Below are positions 1-8,547 of a stretch of DNA of 31,148 bases, one piece after another. The notes below the pieces were generated by a model that saw only the letters and a list, made by a program, of their open reading frames with translations, was not told the origin of the DNA and did no database searches. The position numbers and the translations under genes are program-made. The stretch's first letter is position 1. Each line of letters begins with the position of its first letter. The DNA comes from a candidate division Zixibacteria bacterium SM23_81 (GTDB lineage Bacteria; SM23-81). The stretch is taken from assembly GCA_001304015.1 (NCBI GenBank), contig LJUY01000027.1, positions 1-31,148 of the forward strand, in the 5' to 3' direction.

Positions 1-836
1 ATGCGATCGTAAGCCAGGGGCTCCACATTCTGAAAGGAGACCGCTCCCATCTCTGGCTGCTGACCACAGTGCTTATCGTAATAGGAGATCCAGAAATAAC
101 CGCCGAAGCCCCAATCATCATCCCAGCTGTTCTTGCACAACCATGCCCCGGGGCCTTCCGAAGCCTGGGTGGTAAGGCTATCGTCCCAGCCCACGATGGC
201 CACGGCATGGTTGGGATCCAGAGGGCTGCTGGGCGGCTGGTAGTGGATGTAATTCGAGATGAAGGCACCGTCGGAACACAGGCACGTGCCCATGACGCCG
301 TCGGTCACGATCTTCTCTTTGATGATGTCGATGTTGCTCAGGTCCGTCTGGGCCACATACCACTCTATGTCCCTCGGGTAATAGTAGTGATAACTGTTCT
401 GGGATCGATCTGGAGCGGCGCCGTAGGATTGCCCGTCGATGTCCCTGACGGCTCCCTCGCCTCGTGCCAGATACGCCGCCGTCACACGATAGTCGCCTCC
501 CTCATGGACAACGAGCCCACCGCCGCCGGGATCGTCGTCATTGTTGTGCTGGTTGAAGCCGTTCCACCAGTCCAGATGGTATTCCGCCAGATTGGGCTCA
601 TCGCTCTCCCCGGCATCAGCCCAGGCTCCGGTCATCAACAGATTGCCCTCCATGGCGGCCATGGCCCCATGAGTCCAGCAGGTGCCCCCGGTCTGGCTTT
701 TCACCGAGGTGACGTAATTTTGGCCGCCCACATCTCGCAAATCGAAAGAGCTGGGCGGATCGGCGAAGGCAGAACCATAGAAGAGCAGCGACGAAAATAT
801 GGAAATCGTGATAAAAGCTTTCATCTTTGGGTTCAT
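1..836 (-). CDS. Exported C1A papain-like cysteine peptidase, 3' end cut by window edge
   Basis: The gene reads leftwards off the window, so only 278 codons are visible and the C-terminus is unknown. The start is the ATG at 834-836, preceded by AGGAGG with an 8-nt spacer. Residues 1-25 form a signal peptide (hydrophobic stretch ending in AFA). The mature part begins FDLRDVGG. Catalytic landmarks of the papain family are visible: Gln48, Cys53 in GGTCWTH, His210 in [13 protein letters not shown] and Asn236 in [10 protein letters not shown]. The TCWTH site and the inserted segment at about residues 90-180 resemble C1A peptidases of the 'lectin-like domain' group rather than cathepsins. There is no obvious long propeptide between signal and catalytic Cys. 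It probably degrades proteins outside the cytoplasm. It has its own promoter (902-930), so it is probably not part of the upstream operon. A C-terminal sorting module may lie beyond the edge. Confidence 0.93.
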   Translation of the reverse strand, partial: MNPKMKAFITISIFSSLLFYGSAFADPPSSFDLRDVGGQNYVTSVKSQTGGTCWTHGAMAAMEGNLLMTGAWADAGESDEPNLAEYHLDWWNGFNQHNNDDDPGGGGLVVHEGGDYRVTAAYLARGEGAVRDIDGQSYGAAPDRSQNSYHYYYPRDIEWYVAQTDLSNIDIIKEKIVTDGVMGTCLCSDGAFISNYIHYQPPSSPLDPNHAVAIVGWDDSLTTQASEGPGAWLCKNSWDDDWGFGGYFWISYYDKHCGQQPEMGAVSFQNVEPLAYDR

Positions 837-901
837 CGAGAGAACCTCCTTTTTGATCCTTGCGGAAGATCATGTATCGGCGATGTTTTCCACTCTCCAT
901 C

Positions 902-930
902 ATTCTATCAGATTGGAGACATTTTGTCAA
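902..930 (-). promoter_or_regulatory. Sigma-70-type promoter of the C1A peptidase gene
   Basis: On the minus strand TTGACA (925-930) is followed by exactly 17 nt and TAGAAT (902-907). Transcription would start near 895, giving a leader of about 60 nt before the ATG at 836. The match to the housekeeping consensus is strong (6/6 and 5/6). Confidence 0.75.
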
Positions 931-1003
931 GTGGTTAAATTAATTAAGTTTTACACCATGAACGTGAACGATGACTTCTTCACCTTGAGATCTTAGATTG
1001 TCG

Positions 1004-1054
1004 AACTCCTTTAGTGAGGGGGAAGTTTCCCCCTCGTGGCGAGGTTGAGGAGTT
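1004..1054. repeat. Nested palindrome (hairpin element 1)
   Basis: The inner arms GAGGGGGAA (1016-1024) and TTCCCCCTC (1027-1035) pair perfectly around a 2-nt loop. Outer arms AACTCCT (1004-1010) and AGGAGTT (1048-1054) could extend the stem across an unpaired section. It lies in the 547-bp gap 837-1383, which contains no convincing gene. It has no flanking T-run, so it looks like a dispersed palindromic element rather than a terminator. Confidence 0.55.
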
Positions 1055-1104
1055 GGAAGCAGAGATGGGTCCAGTAGATGGATGAAAGGGTGGCGGATAG
1101 ACAA

Positions 1105-1133
1105 CCTCCCGCGGGTTTGGAACCCGCGGGAGG
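1105..1133. repeat. Perfect 13-bp inverted repeat (hairpin element 2)
   Basis: Arms CCTCCCGCGGGTT (1105-1117) and AACCCGCGGGAGG (1121-1133) are perfectly complementary with a 3-nt loop. The element is much more GC-rich than its flanks. Short GC-rich palindromes of this look recur in FCB-group and related genomes; that statement is from general memory, not from a search. Confidence 0.7.
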
Positions 1134-1198
1134 ATTCAAAAAGGAAAGGATTATCGAAGATACCAAAACTACACCTTTGTTCAAACGCCTGATGCAAT

Positions 1199-1228
1199 TG
1201 TAGGGACGTATTGCAATACGCCCCTACA
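1199..1228. repeat. 15-bp inverted repeat with TGTAGGG ends (hairpin element 3)
   Basis: Arms TGTAGGGACGTATTG (1199-1213) and CAATACGCCCCTACA (1214-1228) abut with no spacer and differ at one position. The TGTAGGGRCG...CGCCCCTACA ends are shared in part with the next element at 1274-1297. This suggests a family of small mobile palindromes. Confidence 0.7.
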
Positions 1229-1273
1229 GCCTCTTCCTAACCACCATACCCAATTCATTCTACGAGAATAATT

Positions 1274-1297
1274 GGGGCGAATAGCCATTCGCCTCTA
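1274..1297. repeat. Palindrome related to element 3 (hairpin element 4)
   Basis: GGCGAAT (1276-1282) pairs with ATTCGCC (1287-1293) around a 4-nt centre. The right end CGCCTCTACA resembles CGCCCCTACA of the element 46 bp upstream. The core differs, so this looks like a second, diverged member of one palindrome family. Confidence 0.55.
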
Positions 1298-1325
1298 CAT
1301 TACCTCCTGACGCTCTTCTTAAATG

Positions 1326-1359
1326 CAAAAAGGGCCCGCTCAATTGCTCGGGTGGGCCC
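1326..1359 (-). terminator. Rho-independent terminator of the surface-protein operon
   Basis: Read on the minus strand, GGGCCC (1354-1359) pairs with GGGCCC (1332-1337), with further partial pairing inside, followed by TTTTTG (1331-1326). It lies 25-58 nt past the stop codon of the LVIVD-repeat gene. Confidence 0.75.
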
Positions 1360-1383
1360 GATCGTCTATGTAACCTTTCACCA

Positions 1384-3627
1384 TCACCTCAAGAACATCA
1401 TCTTGATGGTCTTCCCAAAACCCCCTGCCTTCAACCGACAAAAATACAAACCGCTGGCCACGTCTCTATCCTCGTTGTCACGCCCTTCCCATATGACCTC
1501 ATATTCACCAGCTCTCTGGACAATATCCACCAGAGTTCGCACCTCCTGACCTAGAATGTTGAAGATCTTCAGGGACACATGCGCATCCTTGGCACTCTGA
1601 TAACGGATCTGGGTGTTGGTGTTGAAGGGATTGGGATAGTTCTGACTTAAAGAATAGATGGTTGGCAAGTCCCTTGATATGTTAATATGTTCTTCGACTC
1701 CTGTGCCACCTGCAAATTCCAGAATGATCAAACCACAATCGTCATCGGCTACATAGACATGGCCTCCGGAGACCGCCACCTCGCGGGCGTCATCGGGAGT
1801 ATCGTAGAAACCCTCCTCCAAGGGATGAGCAGGATCGCTCACGTTTATCACCCGAAGACCAGCACGACCATCCGCCACATAGGCATAATTTCCGGAGACG
1901 GCCACACCCCAGGCCTCATCGGGAGTGTCGTAGAACCCTTCTTCATAGGGATGGGCAGGATCGCTTACATTGACCACCCGAAATCCACCATAACCTTCCG
2001 CCACGTAGACATAGCTCCCGGAGATCGCCACACCGTAGGACCACCCCGGGGTATCGTAGAAACCCTCCTCATAGGGCTTGGCAGGATTGCTCACATTTAT
2101 TACCCGAAGGCCGGAGTCCTCATCCGCCACATAAGCATAGTTCCCGGAAACTGCCACATCCCAGGCTTCATCCGGAGTGTCGCAGAAGCCTTCTTCATAA
2201 GGATGAGCTGGATCGCTGACGTTCACCACCCGAAGACCAGCCTCGCAATCCGCCACATACGCATAGTCGCCGGAGACAGCCACATCATTGGCCCAATCTG
2301 GAGTCCTGTGGAAGCCCTCCTGGTAAGGATGAGCGGGGTCTTTCACATTCACTATCACAAGACCCGACACGTCCACTACGTAAGCGTAACTCCCGGAGAT
2401 CGCTATACCCCAGAGCCAATCTGTTTCTAGGAAGCTTTCCTCGTACGGATGAGCAGGATCGCTCACGTTTATCACCCGAAAACCAGACCAATCCGCCACG
2501 TAGGCATAGCTCCCCTGTACAGCCATATCATAGGCACATATCGGGGTGACGAAAGAGCCTTCCTCATGAGGATGGGCAGGATCGCTCACGTCCACCACCA
2601 GAAGGCTCCTCGCATCTGCCACATAGACATAGCTTCCGGATACCACCAAACGACGGGGCATCCCCGGTGTAATATAGTAAGCTTCCTGGTGCGGATGGGC
2701 AGGATCGCCGACATTCACAACCTGAAGACGAGACGGATATTTTGAATCCGCCACGTAGGCAAAGTCCCCAGAAACCGCCACATCCCAGGCTCGCCCCAGA
2801 GTGTCGCAGAAGCCTTCCTCGTAAGGATGAGCAGGATCGCTCACGTTCACCACCCGAAGACCATGCGGTCCCGCTGCCACGTAAGCATAGGTCTTAGAGA
2901 CCACTACACCCGAGGCGTGAGTTATGTAGAAGCCTTCTTCGTAGGGATTGGCTGGATCGCTTACATTCACCACCCGAAGACCAGAATCTACTGCCGCCAC
3001 GTAAGCATAGCTTCCACAGACCGCCACACTATGGGCTTGATCAGGAGTATCGCAGAAGCCTTCTTCATGAGGATGCGCAGGGTCACTCACGTTCACCACC
3101 CGAAGACCAGAATCCTCAGCTGCCACGTAGCAATAGATCCCGAATACCTTTACATCGCGGGCATCATCTGGAACGTAATAAAAACCCAGCCTGGTGGGCG
3201 AGGAGGGATCCGTCACATCCCAGATCTCCAGACCTGCCACATCGCAGGCAATGTACAATCTGTTATCTCCATAGGAGAGTCCCTGCACGAAGCCGCGAGT
3301 ATGGATAGTCTCAGAAAGCTTAGAAGGATTACTCGGATCAGATAAATCCAATACATACACGCCTCCTCCTGAGCCACAGAATGCAATGCTCCGCACAGAG
3401 TCATAGGCTATCGCCTCGCACAGACCGAATGGCCAGTTGCCGACAAAGTGGACGTTTAGAGAGTCCGGCCACATCGTATGTGCATCCCCTTGCTTGGTCC
3501 AACCAGTAGATCGAGGTTCACTCATCCCCACCGGGGTAACTACATCTGTCCGCTGAATCGCAGAAGACCACACCGCAGCCATAACAGCCACCCCAACAAT
3601 CATACCAATGACCTTTTTCACAGACAT
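1384..3627 (-). CDS. Secreted LVIVD-repeat beta-propeller protein with C-terminal sorting domain
   Basis: This 747-residue protein is last in the four-gene surface-protein operon. The ATG at 3627 follows AGGTGG. Residues 1-25 form a signal peptide or anchor (VIGMIVGVAVMAAVW). From about residue 65 to 650 there are 14 units of about 42 residues with the pattern AVSGxYAYVADxxSGLRVVNVSDPAHPYEEGF; this is the LVIVD repeat, which folds into beta-propellers. Fourteen units would make two seven-bladed propellers or one large one. Residues from about 658 to 747 form the YPNPFN sorting module (VSLKIFNILGQEVRTLVD, GLYFCRLKAG, KTIKM). The repeats are highly uniform, implying recent internal duplication. 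The role is unknown; display or binding at the cell surface is inferred. The sorting-module DNA is nearly identical to that of the neighbouring upstream gene. Confidence 0.93.
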   Translation of the reverse strand: MSVKKVIGMIVGVAVMAAVWSSAIQRTDVVTPVGMSEPRSTGWTKQGDAHTMWPDSLNVHFVGNWPFGLCEAIAYDSVRSIAFCGSGGGVYVLDLSDPSNPSKLSETIHTRGFVQGLSYGDNRLYIACDVAGLEIWDVTDPSSPTRLGFYYVPDDARDVKVFGIYCYVAAEDSGLRVVNVSDPAHPHEEGFCDTPDQAHSVAVCGSYAYVAAVDSGLRVVNVSDPANPYEEGFYITHASGVVVSKTYAYVAAGPHGLRVVNVSDPAHPYEEGFCDTLGRAWDVAVSGDFAYVADSKYPSRLQVVNVGDPAHPHQEAYYITPGMPRRLVVSGSYVYVADARSLLVVDVSDPAHPHEEGSFVTPICAYDMAVQGSYAYVADWSGFRVINVSDPAHPYEESFLETDWLWGIAISGSYAYVVDVSGLVIVNVKDPAHPYQEGFHRTPDWANDVAVSGDYAYVADCEAGLRVVNVSDPAHPYEEGFCDTPDEAWDVAVSGNYAYVADEDSGLRVINVSNPAKPYEEGFYDTPGWSYGVAISGSYVYVAEGYGGFRVVNVSDPAHPYEEGFYDTPDEAWGVAVSGNYAYVADGRAGLRVINVSDPAHPLEEGFYDTPDDAREVAVSGGHVYVADDDCGLIILEFAGGTGVEEHINISRDLPTIYSLSQNYPNPFNTNTQIRYQSAKDAHVSLKIFNILGQEVRTLVDIVQRAGEYEVIWEGRDNEDRDVASGLYFCRLKAGGFGKTIKMMFLR
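1448..1551 (-). repeat. Sorting-module DNA repeat, copy 1 (partner 3747-3850)
   Basis: These 104 nt, inside the 3' end of the LVIVD gene, match 3747-3850 at 102 positions by direct reading. The upstream parts of the two genes are unrelated. The near-identity points to recent duplication or gene conversion of the tag-coding segment. Confidence 0.9.
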
Positions 3628-3682
3628 GACCCGCCACCTACTCTCAGAGAAGGCAGTTTCTTTATTTTACGGTGAACAGCTC

Positions 3683-5293
3683 TCACCTCATCAGCACCAT
3701 CTTGATGGTCTTGCTGACATCACACGTCCTCAACCGACAGAAATATAAACCGCTGGCCACTTCTCTATCCTCGTTGTCACGCCCTTCCCAAATGACCTCA
3801 TATTCACCAGCTCTCTGGACAATATCCACCAGAGTTCGCACCTCCTGACCCAGGAGGTTGAAGATCTTCAAGCTCACATGGCCAGCCTGTGGAGTATGAT
3901 AGCGGATCTCGGTACTTGTGTTAAAGGGGTTGGGATAGTTCTGGTGAAGAGTCCATTCCTTAGGCAATCCGCTCATGGGGCTCTCTAAAATGACTGGAAC
4001 GGGAACGCAATAGGTAAATTTCATCAGATCAGCGCGGATGACATAACCAGTGCCCGTGCCGCTGTCGATCACAGAAACGCTATTTCCCCTGCCAGGAACA
4101 AGATAGTGAAAGCCCAAAAGCCTCCACTCACAAGCCTGATCGGTACACTGATTTAACCAGACAGAATCAGGTGCGGCTCCTCCTCCCGGGCGGATTACGT
4201 AGAGAGCATTTGTGCTGGCGGCGGCGGTCACAGGCAGGGCAAACTCGATACGGTACAAGCCTGCAAAGGGAATATCAGGTGTAAAGGTGGCTTGAGCACC
4301 TGGATTTTGGGGCCGAACAGCATATCGGCTGGTGAGATTGTTTATCCCCGGGCAATTAGCCCCTACGTTGGCCGTCTCCCATTCACCCACCTCTTCCACA
4401 TATCCAGGGGGGCCATCATCATTATTGACTACAATTCGTATGCTTACCCCCTCTCCAGTCAGGGGTATTGGAATGCAAGGTTCATCGGCATCATCGCTGA
4501 TGATCTTCAGGGTATCATCAAAGATTTGATCCTCTAAAGGCATAAAGCGAATGGTAAAGTCCTCAAAGCTCCTGGGCTCGATATACACTGGGACGCTGGG
4601 CTCATAAAGAAAAAAGGCGTTGGTTGCACACATCGTCTGTTGTACTGTCAGGCCAGTGCCTCCTATGTTGTAGATGCGGAGCTCCCAATCTTTATGGTCT
4701 AGTACATCCACCTGTCCGTAAGCGTAAGCGTTTCGCCGCTCCGGCTCGATATCCAGCTCACTTGGGCCTAGAATAAATCGGGTCGCATCGGCCCGAAAGA
4801 TATTCCCAGATGTGCTGGTGCTGTCGTTGACCACCATCACCGCGTTGACCATGCCCTCCGTCAGATAGTGAACGCCCAGATTGATCCAGTTGCCGCTATT
4901 GTAGTTCTGGTCGTGCCAGGAGGAATCAGGCGTGGTGCCGAAGGATGAAAGGACATACAATGCGTGATTCCTGGAGTCGCTAATCGGCGGCAAATAGAAA
5001 GCGACGGCATAGTAGCCAGCGGTTGTGATGTCCGGTGTCCAGCGAGCCGTTTGTCCGATGTTGCTGGGATTTTCCATCTGCACGTAATAATGCTCACCAC
5101 GCCAGCCAAAGCCGTAGAGATAGACCCATGTTGAGCCCGTCATAGTGTAGTGAGGCGTCCCCTGACAGTCGTCCACGTAGAGGGTTTCTCTCTGGGTGAT
5201 CTGGGCCAATGTTTGAGGGACCGAGACCAAGCTGCAGATGGTTAGCGACAGGGTCACAGCAGCGAGGACACAAGTCTTCATATACACCCTCAT
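3683..5293 (-). CDS. Secreted protein with two golvesin-like domains and sorting domain
   Basis: I chose the ATG at 5293 because GAGGG lies 8 nt upstream; a GTG at 5302 would overlap that ribosome site. The product is 536 residues. A signal peptide ends near residue 31 (VSVPQTLAQ). Two copies of a domain like the golvesin C-terminal/Xly carbohydrate-binding-like fold follow, at about 36-178 and 285-430. Each has a TWTPDI..AGYY/LYRI strand, ALYV, a DSxW...Q segment, W..LG.HYL..G and a closing RAD..xF. Between them, at about 180-280, lies a HYDIN/ASPM-like beta domain (FTIRFMPLEDQIFDDTLKI). Residues from about 448 to 536 are the sorting module. These folds usually bind polysaccharides or other surface ligands, so adhesion is a reasonable inference. 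The gaps to the genes on either side are 55-58 nt. Confidence 0.88.
   Translation of the reverse strand: MRVYMKTCVLAAVTLSLTICSLVSVPQTLAQITQRETLYVDDCQGTPHYTMTGSTWVYLYGFGWRGEHYYVQMENPSNIGQTARWTPDITTAGYYAVAFYLPPISDSRNHALYVLSSFGTTPDSSWHDQNYNSGNWINLGVHYLTEGMVNAVMVVNDSTSTSGNIFRADATRFILGPSELDIEPERRNAYAYGQVDVLDHKDWELRIYNIGGTGLTVQQTMCATNAFFLYEPSVPVYIEPRSFEDFTIRFMPLEDQIFDDTLKIISDDADEPCIPIPLTGEGVSIRIVVNNDDGPPGYVEEVGEWETANVGANCPGINNLTSRYAVRPQNPGAQATFTPDIPFAGLYRIEFALPVTAAASTNALYVIRPGGGAAPDSVWLNQCTDQACEWRLLGFHYLVPGRGNSVSVIDSGTGTGYVIRADLMKFTYCVPVPVILESPMSGLPKEWTLHQNYPNPFNTSTEIRYHTPQAGHVSLKIFNLLGQEVRTLVDIVQRAGEYEVIWEGRDNEDREVASGLYFCRLRTCDVSKTIKMVLMR
3747..3850 (-). repeat. Sorting-module DNA repeat, copy 2 (partner 1448-1551)
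   Basis: This is the second copy of the 104-nt segment, differing from 1448-1551 at two positions. Similarity falls off quickly on both sides: the last residues before the stop read RTCDVSKTIKMVLMR here and KAGGFGKTIKMMFLR in the other copy. Confidence 0.9.
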
Positions 5294-5351
5294 CTTGCCC
5301 ACCCTCTTTTCAACTCAAAAAGGCGCCAGACAGACACTCATCATGAAACTC

Positions 5352-7139
5352 TCACCTCATCAGCACCATCTTGATAGTCTTGCCAAACTCACCTACCTTC
5401 AGCCGGCAGAAGTACAACCCGCTGGCCGCCTCTCGGCCCTCATCGTCTCTACCATCCCAGAGCGCTTCATACTCACCGGGCCTCTGCTCGACATCCACCA
5501 ATGTCCGCACCTCCTGACCTAGGGCGTTGAAGACCTTCAAGGTCACATGGCCATCTGCGGGAATCTGATAGTTGATCTTGGTACTTTCGTTGAATGGATT
5601 TGGATAGTTCTGGCGGAAAGCGTTAGTCTTGGGCACATCCGCCGAAGGAATCTCCGATACAACAGGGCTGGCGATCATGCCCAGCTTGGCTACAAAGGCA
5701 TCAACGCCGTTATTGATCACATCGAACGCCCCTGGTGTTGTTGGGAAGTCCGGCGACCAAGTATCTCCGATCACGTAGGCGTTACCGGCGCTGTCCACGG
5801 CGAGACCATAGCCTAAATCATCGTAACTTCCTCCCAAGAATGTGCCATAGACTAGGGTGTTTTCCAAGGGATTGAACTTGACAAAAAAACCATCTGCGCC
5901 ACCATTGTACGTGTTATCGAAAGCCCCGGTTGTGGTGGGAAAGTTAGCCGAGTGGGTAAAGCCGGTCATGTAGAGGTTGCCTTCGGAATCCATAGCGATG
6001 CTTCTACAACTTCCCTCAGAATCGCTTCCTCCCAAGAAGGTGCCATAGATAGGGCTTTTCCCCGTGGGGTCGAGCACAACCACAAAGGCGTCTGCTATGC
6101 CGCCATTATGGGTTCTATCGAAAGCTCCGCCAGTGGTGGGAAACTGAATGGAATAGGTTCGCCCCGTCACGTAGACGTTGCCAGACTCATCTGCGGCAAT
6201 GCCATTACCCCAGTCCCAATCAGCTCCCCCCAGGAAGGTAGAAAAACGGAGAGTATCGCCTGCTGCGCTAAGCTTGGTCACGAAGACATCCCTTCCACCG
6301 TTGTGGATGATATCAAAGGCGTTGTAAGTGGCGGGGAAATTATCCGAATTGGTCCTCCCAGTTATGTAGGCGTTACCAGCATCATCCACGACGATGTCAT
6401 AACCTCGCTCCTGAAGACTCCCCCCCAAAAAGGTGGCGTAGTCAAGATCGCTTCCCTCGGGATTGAGCTTGGCCACAAAGACATCCTCGCTGCCGTTGTG
6501 GGTGATATCGAAAGCACCGGCTGTGGTGGGAAAGTTAGCGGAACCGGTTCGTCCGATCACATAAGCGTTTTCGGCACCGTCAAGGGCGATGCTATAACCC
6601 AAATCGTAATCGCTTCCTCCCAGAAAGGTGGCGTAGTCAAGGGTGTCTCCCGTCTGATTGAGCTTGGCTACAAAAACATCGTAGTAACCATTGTGTGATT
6701 CATCGAAAGCACCTGCTGTGGTGGGAAAGTCGACCGCCCCACTATATGACTCGGCAAACCCCGTCACGTAGGCGTTGCCAACGTCGTCAACCATCACACC
6801 ATAGCCAGCATCGTCGCCGCTTCCTCCCAGGAAGGTAGCGTAGTCCAGGGCGTTACCTGTTAAGTTGATCTTGACCACATAAACGTCGCCATATCCGAAA
6901 CCGCCGTTGTAAGTGGTATCGAAGGCACCTGTAGTCGTGGGAAAATCCGCAGACTGGGTCTGTCCGGTCACATAAACGCAGCCATCATGGTCCACTGTGA
7001 CGTCGAGGCCCCGCTCAGCATCGCTTCCTCCCAAGAAAGTACTCCAGACCAGGCCTGTCTCATTGGCCCAGACCATACTCCCAAAGAAGAGCAATAAGAC
7101 CAGAGCGATGAGCATGAAAGCTTTAATGTTCGCGTTCAT
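5352..7139 (-). CDS. Secreted SBBP-repeat seven-bladed beta-propeller with sorting domain
   Basis: The ATG at 7139 is preferred: AGGAGG lies 8 nt upstream, whereas the GTG at 7148 sits on the ribosome site itself. The product has 595 residues. Residues 1-25 (AFMLIALVLLLFFGSMVWA) are a signal peptide. Seven units of about 65 residues follow, with the pattern LDYATFLGGSxxDxGxxIxVDxxGNAYVTGxTxSxxFPTTxGAFDxxxNGxxDVFVAKL. This is the SBBP repeat, and seven units give one complete propeller. Residues from about 508 to 595 are the YPNPFN sorting module (QNYPNPFNESTKINYQIP, VRTLVD, GLYFCRLKVGEFGKTIKM). SBBP proteins are extracellular, but their ligands are mostly unknown. The gene is second of four intact genes in the operon, 55 nt after the kelch gene. 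Confidence 0.94.
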   Translation of the reverse strand: MNANIKAFMLIALVLLLFFGSMVWANETGLVWSTFLGGSDAERGLDVTVDHDGCVYVTGQTQSADFPTTTGAFDTTYNGGFGYGDVYVVKINLTGNALDYATFLGGSGDDAGYGVMVDDVGNAYVTGFAESYSGAVDFPTTAGAFDESHNGYYDVFVAKLNQTGDTLDYATFLGGSDYDLGYSIALDGAENAYVIGRTGSANFPTTAGAFDITHNGSEDVFVAKLNPEGSDLDYATFLGGSLQERGYDIVVDDAGNAYITGRTNSDNFPATYNAFDIIHNGGRDVFVTKLSAAGDTLRFSTFLGGADWDWGNGIAADESGNVYVTGRTYSIQFPTTGGAFDRTHNGGIADAFVVVLDPTGKSPIYGTFLGGSDSEGSCRSIAMDSEGNLYMTGFTHSANFPTTTGAFDNTYNGGADGFFVKFNPLENTLVYGTFLGGSYDDLGYGLAVDSAGNAYVIGDTWSPDFPTTPGAFDVINNGVDAFVAKLGMIASPVVSEIPSADVPKTNAFRQNYPNPFNESTKINYQIPADGHVTLKVFNALGQEVRTLVDVEQRPGEYEALWDGRDDEGREAASGLYFCRLKVGEFGKTIKMVLMR

Positions 7140-7194
7140 TCTATTCACCTCCTTTTGACTAATATGAGCTGTGAATTAGAAAAGGCGTTTTCCC

Positions 7195-8487
7195 TCACTT
7201 GAGCAGCACCATCTTGATAGTTTTGCTAAACTCACCTGCCTTCAACCGGCAGAAGTACAAACCACTGGCAACTTCCCCACTCATGTTATCTCGCCCATTC
7301 CAGGTTACGGTACAACTGCTGGCCTTCTGCTCAACATCTAACAAGGTCCGAACCTCCTGTCCCAGAGTATTAAAGATCCTCAAGTTAACATAGCCTTCTT
7401 CGGGGATTTGATAGCGGATTTCAGTCGAGGCATTGAAGGGATTGGGATAGTTCTGAGAGAGCCGGTACGCTTCAGGCAAATCAACGGGCAGGGAGGTAGG
7501 CTCAACGGGGACAGGATAATCCCCGCCGCCAAACGTCCAGGTCTCATCGTTATAATCAACATCCCACCCGCCAAACAAAACCAGCAAATTTGATTCATCC
7601 ATGCTGGTCTCGGAGAGGGCAAGGACTATTCTAGCCGAGGGTTGAGTAGTATTCGCATCCTGGGTCCAGTTTCTATCGGTGAGATCATAAACCCAGGTCT
7701 TATCGTTATAACCAGCAGCATCCCACCCGCCGAATAAAAGCACTTTGCCTCCCCCGAGATAAGCTATAGCATGGTCGCGCCGTGCTGAAGGCTTCGCTGA
7801 AGGGTTTTGCTGAGTCCAGGTGCTCTCGCTGAGATCATAGAGCCATGTTCCATCGTTATACCCATCAGCATCGTATCCACCAAATAAAAGAACCTGATCC
7901 TCACCGATATATGCCATGTCATGTCCATGGCGCGGCGAGGGTTTTTCTGGAGGACTTTGCTGAGCCCAGGTGTTCTCGCTAAGATCATAAATCCACGTGT
8001 CACCGATAACTTTAGTCTGATCCCCGCCAAATAAAAGCACCTGATCCCTGCCGATGTAAGCCATAGCATGACAATATCGCCACGGTGGCTTCAATGAAGG
8101 GTTTTGCTGATTCCAGGTGTTCTCGCTGAGATCATAGACCCAAGTGTCATCGAAAATATCCTCCCAGCCGGACCCACCAAATAAAAGCACCTTATCTCCG
8201 CCGATGCAAGCCATAGCATGACGGATGCGCCTCGGCGGTTTCGATGTCGGGTCTTTATGAATCCAGGCGTTGGCGCTGAGATCATAGATCCAAGTCTCAT
8301 CGGTTGAGCTTGAAGTAGCAGTGCTGCCACCAAACAGAAGCACCTGATCCTCACCCGCATAGGCCATAGCATGGAAGTGTCGCGCCAATGGCTTCGATGC
8401 AGGATATTGCTGGGTCCAGTCGTCAAGGGCATCTGCCACAGAAAAGAAAATACAAACCATGAATAAACCATAAATAACTGATTTCAT
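7195..8487 (-). CDS. Secreted kelch-repeat beta-propeller protein with sorting domain
   Basis: This 430-residue protein is the first intact gene of the surface-protein operon. The ATG at 8487 follows AAGGGGGCG at about 10 nt. Residues 1-20 are a signal peptide (SVIYGLFMVCIFFSVADA). Six units of about 50 residues show the kelch pattern: HAMAYIGxDQVLLFGG, then DxTWIYDLSENTW, then a QQNPSxKPxxR linker. The sixth unit is more diverged. Residues from about 343 to 430 are the sorting module (LSQNYPNPFNASTEIRYQIP, GLYFCRLKAGEFSKTIKM). Six units suggest a six-bladed propeller. No galactose-oxidase active-site residues are apparent, so a binding role is more likely than catalysis. Its leader RNA would contain the relic at 8548-8586. 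Confidence 0.93.
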   Translation of the reverse strand: MKSVIYGLFMVCIFFSVADALDDWTQQYPASKPLARHFHAMAYAGEDQVLLFGGSTATSSSTDETWIYDLSANAWIHKDPTSKPPRRIRHAMACIGGDKVLLFGGSGWEDIFDDTWVYDLSENTWNQQNPSLKPPWRYCHAMAYIGRDQVLLFGGDQTKVIGDTWIYDLSENTWAQQSPPEKPSPRHGHDMAYIGEDQVLLFGGYDADGYNDGTWLYDLSESTWTQQNPSAKPSARRDHAIAYLGGGKVLLFGGWDAAGYNDKTWVYDLTDRNWTQDANTTQPSARIVLALSETSMDESNLLVLFGGWDVDYNDETWTFGGGDYPVPVEPTSLPVDLPEAYRLSQNYPNPFNASTEIRYQIPEEGYVNLRIFNTLGQEVRTLLDVEQKASSCTVTWNGRDNMSGEVASGLYFCRLKAGEFSKTIKMVLLK

Positions 8488-8547
8488 CTTCAGACGCCCC
8501 CTTATTCTCCTTAAGGAGTCATCACGTAAAAAACGGTTCTTGCTCCC

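Noticed and set aside
69-938. Long plus-strand open frame (289 codons)
   Set aside because: It is antisense to the C1A peptidase, which has a ribosome site, signal peptide and all catalytic residues; the plus-strand translation resembles no protein.
1003-1020. Resemblance to a phage T3 promoter (CCCTCACTAAAGG) on the minus strand
   Set aside because: Only the core matches; there is no phage gene context, and a similar string near 19710 is simply a ribosome binding site.
940-1197. Minus-strand open frame of 85 codons in the palindrome-rich gap
   Set aside because: It runs through two of the palindromes, has no ribosome site at its ATG and no recognisable domain.
1687-3345. Series of plus-strand open frames with repeating IAHVHHPKT motifs
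   Set aside because: These are the reverse-strand image of the LVIVD repeats; periodicity comes from the real gene.
1384-3400. Regularly spaced DNA repeats suggestive of a CRISPR-like array
   Set aside because: Spacing is about 126 nt, in frame, and explained by 42-residue protein repeats; repeats vary at synonymous sites and no unique spacers exist.
5952-6698. Plus-strand open frame of 248 codons
   Set aside because: Antisense to the SBBP repeats; no ribosome site or recognisable domain.
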